5,061 bases of DNA from Alphaproteobacteria bacterium (GTDB taxonomy: Bacteria; Pseudomonadota; Alphaproteobacteria; UBA2136; JALTLI01): contig JALTLI010000091.1 in NCBI GenBank assembly GCA_027005635.1, forward strand, positions 1 to 5,061, written 5' to 3'. The notes under the pieces are model-generated. The model was not told where the DNA came from and made no database searches. It saw only the letters and a program-made list of their open reading frames with translations. Shown piece after piece: positions 1 to 5,006 of the stretch. Position 1 is the first letter of the stretch; each line of letters begins with the position of its first letter. Both the position numbers and the translations under genes were made by a program.

Positions 1-231
1 GGAAAAACTTAATTTAGACTGAGTTTGATTTTTAGGCTTAGATCTTTCAATTAATTTACTAATAAATTTAGTATTTGCTGGTAATGCTACATCTAAAATA
101 TTTTTATCAATACCATTTTTCATGGCTTCATTTCTTATTTGTTTAATAAATGATGAAAACTCATCAGTTTGCATAGCAAAAGCTTGCTGGGTTAAAAACA
201 AAAAAGCAAGAGCGGTAAAAACACGCTTCAT
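1..231 (-). CDS. Lytic murein transglycosylase, MltB/SLT_2-like (N-terminal part, cut by window edge)
   Basis: The first 77 codons of a gene running off the left edge. Residues 1-19 form a signal peptide (Lys-Arg, hydrophobic core, cleavage expected after QAFA), so the product is exported to the periplasm; no lipobox Cys is seen. The mature start, with FSSFIKQIRNEAMKNGI followed by ILDVAL and an IER segment, matches the N-terminal pattern of MltB-type (SLT_2) lytic transglycosylases, which cleave the MurNAc-GlcNAc bond of peptidoglycan with anhydro-MurNAc formation. The catalytic Glu and the SLT_2 core lie outside the window, so the family call rests on this N-terminal motif alone. I chose ATG at 231 because GGAGAG (239-244, minus) sits 7 nt upstream; an in-frame ATG at 246 would overlap that ribosome site. 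Transcribed divergently from the tRNA-Ser gene. Confidence 0.72.
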   Translation of the reverse strand, partial: MKRVFTALAFLFLTQQAFAMQTDEFSSFIKQIRNEAMKNGIDKNILDVALPANTKFISKLIERSKPKNQTQSKLSFS

Positions 232-238
232 AAATAAT

Positions 239-244
239 CTCTCC
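239..244 (-). promoter_or_regulatory. Shine-Dalgarno site deciding the transglycosylase start
   Basis: On the minus strand GGAGAG lies 7 nt before the ATG at 231. It overlaps the alternative in-frame ATG at 244-246, which has no comparable site of its own, so 231 is the better start. Confidence 0.6.
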
Positions 245-343
245 ATGGTATTAAAAGTTATACAAGATAGTAGCAAAACAGCTAAATTATTAAAAGCAAA
301 ATAAAAGAAAAATAACTATATTTCATTATTTGAAAGATTTTTA

Positions 344-372
344 TTGAACTTTATTTAATTTGCGTGTAAATA
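344..372 (+). promoter_or_regulatory. Putative sigma-70 promoter for tRNA-Ser
   Basis: TTGAAC (344-349) and TAAATA (367-372) are separated by exactly 17 bp. Transcription would start near 379-380, giving a leader of about 36 nt before the mature tRNA at 416. This is a pattern match only, and AT-rich DNA throws up such matches by chance; the -35 quality, the spacing and the distance to the tRNA make it credible. Confidence 0.45.
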
Positions 373-415
373 CTACTTAAATTGCTTAAAGATTTCTTTA
401 CAGCAATCATGGTTT

Positions 416-505
416 GGAAGCGTGGCAGAGCGGTTGAATGCACTGGTCTTGAAAACCAGCAAGGGTGAAAGTCCTTCGAGAGTTCGAATCTCTCCGCTTC
501 CGCCA
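416..505 (+). tRNA. tRNA-Ser (anticodon UGA), CCA encoded
   Basis: A complete class II tRNA of 90 nt. The acceptor stem is GGAAGCG (416-422) with CGCTTCC (495-501), then discriminator G502 and encoded CCA (503-505). The anticodon stem CTGGT (443-447) pairs with ACCAG (455-459) around loop CTTGAAA, placing anticodon TGA at 450-452, which reads UCA and other UCN serine codons. The long variable arm, AAGG paired with CCTT (about 461-476), is the hallmark of tRNA-Ser. The T-arm is GAGAG (478-482), loop TTCGAAT, CTCTC (490-494). No U-tract terminator follows directly. Its last 19 bases are duplicated 184 bp downstream. Confidence 0.97.
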
Positions 506-608
506 TTTATTATTTTCTTCATTATTTACTCATTATATTCAATTATGTAAATATCTATTTTCATGAATTTTTAGGAGAGATCGAACTTTCGAACCGAGAG
601 TTTGACAG
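487..608 (+). repeat. Tandem repeat copy 1 (tRNA-Ser 3' end plus flank)
   Basis: This 122-bp segment recurs at 671-792 with one difference (C562 versus T746). It starts inside the tRNA T-loop, covers the T-stem 3' strand, acceptor strand and CCA, continues through an AT-rich stretch, and ends with a GGAGAGAT-containing segment and an 11-bp hairpin (581-605). Together with the 62-bp spacer 609-670 it forms one 184-bp unit. No protein-coding gene is apparent. Confidence 0.95.
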
Positions 609-670
609 GAGCATAAGCGACGCAGACAACGACCTCTAGGGAGTTGCCCGCAGGGAGAGCACAGCGAATC
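609..670 (+). other. GC-richer spacer between the repeat copies, unknown function
   Basis: These 62 bp are clearly richer in G+C than the surrounding AT-rich DNA and are the single-copy part of the 184-bp unit. They contain GGG-AGTTG-CCC (639-649), and GGAGAG (654-659) able to pair with CTCTCC (674-679) at the start of copy 2. Parts resemble tRNA-Ser segments in order, so this could be a decayed tRNA-like sequence. No gene is recognised. Confidence 0.5.
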
Positions 671-792
671 AATCTCTCCGCTTCCGCCATTTATTATTTT
701 CTTCATTATTTACTCATTATATTCAATTATGTAAATATCTATTTTTATGAATTTTTAGGAGAGATCGAACTTTCGAACCGAGAGTTTGACAG
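671..792 (+). repeat. Tandem repeat copy 2 (tRNA-Ser tail remnant plus flank)
   Basis: Second copy of the 122-bp repeat at 487-608, offset 184 bp, with one substitution. It begins with the last 19 bases of tRNA-Ser including CCA (up to 689) but lacks the rest of the tRNA, so it encodes no functional tRNA. It ends just before the porin terminator. Near identity in non-coding DNA points to a recent duplication or to maintenance by conversion. Confidence 0.95.
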
Positions 793-800
793 TCTATACT

Positions 801-835
801 AAAAAAAACAAGTGATACCTAATAGATATCACTTG
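801..835 (-). terminator. Rho-independent terminator of the porin gene
   Basis: On the minus strand, CAAGTGATA pairs perfectly with TATCACTTG (arms 827-835 and 809-817 in plus coordinates), with a 9-nt loop and then eight T residues (808-801). It begins 21 bp past the porin stop codon. A 9-bp stem with a U-tract is a standard intrinsic terminator. Confidence 0.9.
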
Positions 836-856
836 CTTAACACAAGAATGAAAAAT

Positions 857-2080
857 TTAGAATTTAGCTGTTAGCTGAAGCCATAATTTCTCTACATCGT
901 TACCATAAGTATCGGCATTATATGTTGCGAATTTTAATAATACGCCATAGTTCTTAGTAAAATTCTTTTTCATTACTAAGTCCAACTCTGTACCATAATC
1001 TGCACCGCCATTTTCTGCATTAAAATCATGGTAAATAGCACTCATAACAATTCCATTGAGTAAATTATTCTGAGATTTTGTTTTGTATGCAAGTGTTGCA
1101 GAGGTATCTTCTAAACCATTTACAGGAGTAGTTAAAAACAAATCTGCCCAACCATTATGTGCGTGACCAGTTGCAAGAGGTGTTGCAAAACCTACTGTTC
1201 CATCACCTTCTAGTACTTCGTATCCAGCTTTAGCAGTTAAACCTTTAAAGCCAATACCTGCACTAGCTAAATAGTAGTTTGCATCATAGTTTGTTGTATT
1301 GTCTGCATAATCTTTTTGTTTAGCATATTCGGCTGTATAAAGAGCATTAACAGAACTATTTATTGCATATTTACCATTAGCGCGTAAACCATATGTTTGA
1401 GAAGATAAACTTTGAGAATCATTAACTTCTAGCATATAGCCATATGCTGTTAGTTTTGCCCAATCAAAGCCATCATAACTAACATTAACAATGTGTGCAT
1501 TAGTGTTTAAATTACCTAAAGCTGCTCTATCACTAAAAATACGATTAACATTTGTTACATAACTATAAACAGCAGTAGTATTTTCTAATGATATATTTTT
1601 TAGAGTAATTGCATCATAAGTTTGATCATTTTGACGCCAACCAACTGTACCAATAAAACGCTGATTATCTAGGTTAACTCCCTGACGTCCAACATTAATA
1701 GTTGTTCCTGAAACTCCTTTATAAGAAATATATGCTTGATTTAATTCGGTAGATGCAGGATCTGCTATTATTGGGCGGTTTGTACGACCATTTAAAGTAT
1801 CATTATAAGTATCATCACCCAAAATAGTTGAATTTTCAACTTCTACTAATGCAGAAAACTTTTTAAATTCGCCTGTTTTGTAACCTAGTTTTGTACGTAA
1901 TGTAGATGCATATGCATCTTTTGTAAAATTAGCTTGATCTACTGTTTCTAGACGGTAACGCATATCTATATATGCATCTCCACCTTTAATCGCATCTTCA
2001 AATTCACCAGCAAATGTTACAGCTGGATAACCAATAACAGCTAAACCACATAAGGTTAACGCTATTTTGTTTATAGTCAT
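857..2080 (-). CDS. Outer-membrane beta-barrel porin (OprD/alginate-export-like)
   Basis: A 407-residue precursor. Residues 1-24 are a signal peptide (Lys5, hydrophobic core, cleavage expected after VTFA). The mature chain has alternating hydrophobic and polar beta-strand character, many Asn, Asp, Thr and Tyr, almost no Cys, and ends in LTAKF; a C-terminal Phe is the usual signal for BAM-mediated outer-membrane insertion. The segments YIDMRYRLE, SALVEVEN, TELNQAYISY, VGRQGVNLDNQRFIGTVGWR and QTYDAITL resemble porins annotated in proteobacteria as alginate-export or OprD-like, with a strongly conserved strand-loop around the GRQ-NLDNQRF motif. It probably allows diffusion of small solutes; the substrate cannot be read from sequence. 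AAGGAG (2087-2092, minus) lies 6 nt before the ATG. It is monocistronic, ends at a clear terminator, and shares its upstream region with nrdD, so oxygen control is possible. Confidence 0.85.
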   Translation of the reverse strand: MTINKIALTLCGLAVIGYPAVTFAGEFEDAIKGGDAYIDMRYRLETVDQANFTKDAYASTLRTKLGYKTGEFKKFSALVEVENSTILGDDTYNDTLNGRTNRPIIADPASTELNQAYISYKGVSGTTINVGRQGVNLDNQRFIGTVGWRQNDQTYDAITLKNISLENTTAVYSYVTNVNRIFSDRAALGNLNTNAHIVNVSYDGFDWAKLTAYGYMLEVNDSQSLSSQTYGLRANGKYAINSSVNALYTAEYAKQKDYADNTTNYDANYYLASAGIGFKGLTAKAGYEVLEGDGTVGFATPLATGHAHNGWADLFLTTPVNGLEDTSATLAYKTKSQNNLLNGIVMSAIYHDFNAENGGADYGTELDLVMKKNFTKNYGVLLKFATYNADTYGNDVEKLWLQLTAKF

Positions 2081-2128
2081 AATATACTCCTTAAATATTT
2101 TATTAATATATATACATATTAAACTTAA

Positions 2129-2156
2129 AAAATATTATCTCCTTGATATTAGTCAA
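2129..2156 (-). promoter_or_regulatory. Putative porin promoter overlapping the FNR site
   Basis: On the minus strand TTGACT (2156-2151) is followed after 16 bp by TATTTT (2134-2129), giving a start near 2122 and a leader of about 42 nt to the porin ATG at 2080. The -35 hexamer lies inside the FNR-like palindrome. The -10 is weak and alternatives exist in this AT-rich stretch, for example TATGTA near 2113-2118. Confidence 0.35.
2143..2156. promoter_or_regulatory. FNR/CRP-family operator (oxygen-responsive)
   Basis: TTGATATTAGTCAA matches the FNR consensus TTGAT-N4-ATCAA at nine of ten defined positions (G for A in the right half), and the palindrome extends to CTTGA-N6-TCAAG. Its centre (2149.5) lies about 42 bp upstream of the start predicted from TATGCT (2180-2185), the spacing of class II FNR-activated promoters. 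FNR-type activation of an anaerobic ribonucleotide reductase operon is biologically expected. Binding is inferred, and another CRP/FNR family member could use the site. Confidence 0.7.
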
Positions 2157-2166
2157 GATATAACCA

Positions 2167-2182
2167 TTACTATATATGGTAT
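2167..2182 (+). promoter_or_regulatory. NrdR-like box 1
   Basis: Compared with the NrdR consensus acaCwAtATaTwGtgt, TTACTATATATGGTAT matches at 12 of 16 positions, including the CTATATAT core. It overlaps the probable -10 (TATGCT, 2180-2185), so a bound repressor would block RNA polymerase. Alone it would be weak in AT-rich DNA; its exact phasing with box 2 gives it weight. Confidence 0.6.
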
Positions 2183-2185
2183 GCT
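2180..2185 (+). promoter_or_regulatory. Putative -10 element of the nrdDG promoter
   Basis: TATGCT is suitably placed downstream of the FNR-like site for a class II promoter, with transcription starting near 2191-2192 and a leader of about 50 nt. No good -35 hexamer is seen at the matching position, as expected for an activator-dependent promoter. Confidence 0.45.
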
Positions 2186-2198
2186 TATTTCATAAATC

Positions 2199-2214
2199 AC
2201 ACTATATATTGATA
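2199..2214 (+). promoter_or_regulatory. NrdR-like box 2
   Basis: ACACTATATATTGATA matches the NrdR consensus acaCwAtATaTwGtgt at its first 13 positions and misses the last three. It lies just downstream of the predicted start. It begins exactly 32 bp after box 1 (about three helical turns), the arrangement typical of tandem NrdR boxes upstream of ribonucleotide reductase operons. Confidence 0.68.
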
Positions 2215-2242
2215 TAACATTGAAAAACAAGAGGAAATAGAC

Positions 2243-4255
2243 ATGGCTGAAATTCAAATTAAAAATAATAAACAACAAACAGGATTAAAAAACCAAGGAC
2301 AAGTGTTAGCGTCTGATAAACCTAAAATTGTTTCTCTGTTTTCTGATACTCAAATTAGTTGTGGTGAAACAGTAAAAGAATATATAAACAAGGAAGATTG
2401 GCGTATAAATGCCAATGCCAATGTTGGTTACAGTAATGCTGGTATGATAAGTAATGTTGCAGGTAAAGTAGTAGCAAATTATTGGCTAGATGAAATTTAT
2501 ACTGCTGATGAAGCAACTGCTCACCGTGATGGTGATTACCATATTCATGATTTAGATTGCCTAACTGGTTATTGTGCAGGTTGGAGCTTACGTGCGCTAT
2601 TAAATGAAGGTTTTAATGGTGTTGCTGGTCGTGTTTCTTCCCGCCCTCCTCGTCATTTTCGTGAGGCTTTGGGGCAAATGTCCAATTTTTTAGGGATTTT
2701 ACAATCTGAATGGGCTGGCGCACAGGCTTTTAGTTCATTTGATACATATTTAGCCCCTTATGTATTTTTAGATAATTTAGAATATAAAGATGTTGTAAAA
2801 GCTATTCGTCAATTTGTGTATAATTTAAATGTTCCAGCCCGTTGGGGGCAAAGCCCATTTACAAATATAACTATGGATATTGTGGTACCAGATGATTTAG
2901 AAAATAACTTCCCTACTGCAAATGATGTACATTTATTTAAAGGTATTGATAACCCTGAATTTTTAGATAAACTAAAGGACAGAGATTTCACAATAACTAA
3001 ATTAGAAGATGTTTGTTACAAACACTTTTTACCAGAAATGGAATTAATTACTTTAGCTTATTATGAAGTTATGACTGAAGGTGATAGTAATGGTCAACCG
3101 TTCACCTTCCCTATTCCAACGGTTAATATTACCGAAGATTTTGATTGGAATAGTAAAGTTGCAAATGCTATTTTTGAAAACACTGCTAAAGTTGGTAGTT
3201 CTTACTTTCAAAATTTTGTTGGTAGCCAATATATGAAGGATAAAAATGGCAACAAAGTACCAAACCCAGAAGCTTATGAACCAGGTGCAGTACGGAGTAT
3301 GTGTTGCAGATTACAACTAGATTTACGTGAATTATTAAAACGTGGTAATGGCTTATTTGGTAGTGCAGAAATGACAGGATCTATTGGTGTTGTGACTATA
3401 AATATGGCACGCTTGGGTTATCGTTTTAAAGGTAATAAAGCTGGTTTATTTGCTGAAATTGATAGGCTTATGAATTTAGCTCATAATACATTAGAGAAAA
3501 AACGTAAATTTATTCAAGATATGTACGATAGGGGTTTGTATCCATATACTCATCGTTATTTGCCTCATTTCAGAAACCATTTTTCTACTATTGGTATTAA
3601 CGGTATGAATGAAATGATACAAAATTACACCAAAAGTGAAAATAATATTGCAGATGAAAAAGGTATTAAGATTGCTATAGAAATTTTAGAATACATGCGT
3701 GACAAACTAAGATTATACCAAGAAGAAACTGGTAATTTATATAACCTAGAAGCAACTCCAGCAGAAGGCACAACTTACCGTTTAGCTAAAGAAGATAAAA
3801 AGCGCTACAAAGATATTATCCAAGCAGGAAGTGGTGAAAATATTTACTATACAAATTCTAGCCAAATACCAGTAGATCATACCGATGATCCATTTGAAGC
3901 ACTAGAATTACAAGATGATATTCAGTGTAAATACACAGGTGGAACAGTAATGCACTTATACATGAATGAAAAAATAAGCACTGGTGAAGCATGTAAAAAA
4001 TTAGTTAAAAGCGTAATTGAAAATCATCGTTTACCTTATATTACTATTACTCCTATTTTTTCAGTTTGCGACGAACATGGCTATTTAAAAGGTGAACAGC
4101 CCAAATGTCCAACTTGCGGAGAAACAACAAAAGTCTGGACAAGAGTAATGGGATATTTCCGCCCCGTAGATAGCTTTAATATTGGTAAAAAAGGTGAGCA
4201 CAAACAACGTGAGCATTTCACAGAGTATAGCGCTATGAAAAGCATAAATGGATAA
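2243..4255 (+). CDS. nrdD: Anaerobic (class III) ribonucleoside-triphosphate reductase, large subunit NrdD without ATP-cone
   Basis: A 670-residue cytoplasmic glycyl-radical enzyme reducing ribonucleoside triphosphates to dNTPs without oxygen. Visible in order: HRDGDYHIHDLD (94-105); YCAGWSL with C111, the likely thiyl-radical cysteine; QPFTFPIPTVNIT (285-297); vicinal C354-C355 in MCCRLQLD; GSIGVVTIN (379-387); a zinc-site region with C609, H612 and CPTC (C622, C625); and the glycyl-radical motif RVMGY with G637. GAGGAA (2231-2236) lies 6 nt before the ATG, and an in-frame TGA at 2210-2212 excludes a longer start. The protein therefore truly lacks the N-terminal ATP-cone of E. coli NrdD (about 712 residues) and so that site of dATP inhibition. 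The vicinal cysteines may indicate a thioredoxin-type rather than formate-dependent reductant, which is an inference. It overlaps nrdG by 8 bp and lies behind FNR- and NrdR-like sites. Confidence 0.96.
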   Translation: MAEIQIKNNKQQTGLKNQGQVLASDKPKIVSLFSDTQISCGETVKEYINKEDWRINANANVGYSNAGMISNVAGKVVANYWLDEIYTADEATAHRDGDYHIHDLDCLTGYCAGWSLRALLNEGFNGVAGRVSSRPPRHFREALGQMSNFLGILQSEWAGAQAFSSFDTYLAPYVFLDNLEYKDVVKAIRQFVYNLNVPARWGQSPFTNITMDIVVPDDLENNFPTANDVHLFKGIDNPEFLDKLKDRDFTITKLEDVCYKHFLPEMELITLAYYEVMTEGDSNGQPFTFPIPTVNITEDFDWNSKVANAIFENTAKVGSSYFQNFVGSQYMKDKNGNKVPNPEAYEPGAVRSMCCRLQLDLRELLKRGNGLFGSAEMTGSIGVVTINMARLGYRFKGNKAGLFAEIDRLMNLAHNTLEKKRKFIQDMYDRGLYPYTHRYLPHFRNHFSTIGINGMNEMIQNYTKSENNIADEKGIKIAIEILEYMRDKLRLYQEETGNLYNLEATPAEGTTYRLAKEDKKRYKDIIQAGSGENIYYTNSSQIPVDHTDDPFEALELQDDIQCKYTGGTVMHLYMNEKISTGEACKKLVKSVIENHRLPYITITPIFSVCDEHGYLKGEQPKCPTCGETTKVWTRVMGYFRPVDSFNIGKKGEHKQREHFTEYSAMKSING

Positions 4256-4943
4256 ATTTAACTTGCCAGTATATGGTTTAACCCCTTTTACCATGCTGGA
4301 TTATCCAGATAAAACAGCCTGCATAATATGGTTTGCAGGCTGTAATATGCGCTGTGCTTATTGTCATAATCCAGATATTGTTATGGGTGGTAAAGGCACT
4401 ATGCCAATAACTGATATTTGGCAATTTTTAGAAAAACGTAAAGACTTATTAAATGCTGTTGTTCTTTCTGGTGGAGAAGCAACTTTGTATCCACATATAA
4501 TAGAAATAGCAAAGAAAATAAAACAACTAGGATTTGATATAAAACTAGATACAAATGGTACAAAACCAAAAATTGTAAAAAGTTTAATCGAACAAAAATT
4601 AGTAGATTACATTGCCCTAGATTATAAAGCCCCACAAGAAAAATTCAAATTTGTAACAGGTACAAACCACTATAATAAATTTAGTGAGACATTAAGTTAT
4701 TTATGCAATACAAAAGCTATTCCATTTGAAGTAAGAACAACTGTTCATACCGATTTACTTAATGAAAATGATATTGAAAGTATTTTGGCTGACTTAAAAA
4801 AACGTGGTTATAGCGGTACTTGTTATATCCAAAATTATAGGCATACCAATACTCTTAAAAATTTAAATGAACAAGTAAGTTCATTAGATATTAGCTCATT
4901 AAAAAATAAGCAATCATTTAAAGTTGATTATCGAAATTTTTAA
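4248..4943 (+). CDS. nrdG: NrdD-activating radical-SAM enzyme NrdG (long NrdG2-like form)
   Basis: A 231-residue radical-SAM protein that uses a [4Fe-4S] cluster and S-adenosylmethionine to form the glycyl radical on NrdD (here expected at G637). The cluster motif is CNMRCAYC (C32, C36, C39) followed by HNP; LSGGEAT (73-79) is the SAM-binding GGE motif, and DTNGT (101-105) and ALDYKAP (123-129) follow the barrel order of the family. It is longer than E. coli NrdG (about 154 residues) and resembles the NrdG2 group of anaerobic reductase activases. The ATG lies inside the end of nrdD (ATGGATAA overlap) with no strong ribosome site of its own, so translational coupling to nrdD is likely, giving matched amounts of enzyme and activase. 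Its stop codon is part of a large palindrome. Confidence 0.95.
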   Translation: MDKFNLPVYGLTPFTMLDYPDKTACIIWFAGCNMRCAYCHNPDIVMGGKGTMPITDIWQFLEKRKDLLNAVVLSGGEATLYPHIIEIAKKIKQLGFDIKLDTNGTKPKIVKSLIEQKLVDYIALDYKAPQEKFKFVTGTNHYNKFSETLSYLCNTKAIPFEVRTTVHTDLLNENDIESILADLKKRGYSGTCYIQNYRHTNTLKNLNEQVSSLDISSLKNKQSFKVDYRNF

Positions 4944-4990
4944 GTTTAATCGCTATAAATATATGCTATGTTTATAGCGATTAAACTTAA
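4940..4990. other. Perfect 20-bp palindrome overlapping the nrdG stop codon
   Basis: Arms 4940-4959 and 4971-4990 are perfectly complementary, with an 11-nt loop. The core GCTATAAA/TTTATAGC is extended by AT-rich flanks. The left arm contains the nrdG stop TAA (4941-4943). Neither strand shows a real T-tract after the stem, so it is not a standard intrinsic terminator. It could act as an end-processing or transcript-protecting hairpin, an imperfect two-way terminator, or a dimeric regulator site for the next gene, whose ATG is 16 bases away. Confidence 0.6.
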
Positions 4991-5006
4991 TAAGTAAGAA
5001 AATAAC

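Noticed and set aside
122..304. Plus-strand open frame of 60 codons
   Set aside because: It lies antisense over the start of the transglycosylase gene, whose signal peptide, ribosome site and family motif are convincing; the plus-strand product shows no recognisable features and no good ribosome site.
581..605. Intrinsic terminator for tRNA-Ser
   Set aside because: The hairpin is strong but followed by CAGGAGC (copy 1) or CAGTCTATACT (copy 2), with no T-tract on the plus strand.
671..689. A second tRNA gene at the repeat copy
   Set aside because: Only the 3' 19 bases match; there is no 5' acceptor strand adjacent and no anticodon arm, so no functional tRNA can form.
487..792. CRISPR array or mobile-element ends
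   Set aside because: Only two long copies with one spacer, not short regularly spaced repeats; no transposase or integrase gene and no terminal inverted repeats with target duplication are visible.
2101..2120. AT dinucleotide-rich run as a separate repeat or origin-like element
   Set aside because: Short, irregular and in an ordinary divergent promoter region; no DnaA-box cluster or iteron pattern was seen.
2081..2242. N-terminal extension of NrdD that would supply an ATP-cone
   Set aside because: An in-frame TGA at 2210-2212 leaves at most ten codons upstream, without a start codon, and the 162-bp gap to the porin is too short for an ATP-cone of about 90-100 residues.
2809..2991. Minus-strand open frame inside nrdD
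   Set aside because: Shadow of the strongly conserved nrdD frame with no ribosome site or family resemblance.
4085..4635. Minus-strand open frames across the nrdD/nrdG junction (4085-4294 and 4399-4635)
   Set aside because: Antisense to the zinc-site, glycyl-radical and radical-SAM coding regions; low-complexity Leu/Phe-rich products typical of reversed AT-rich genes.
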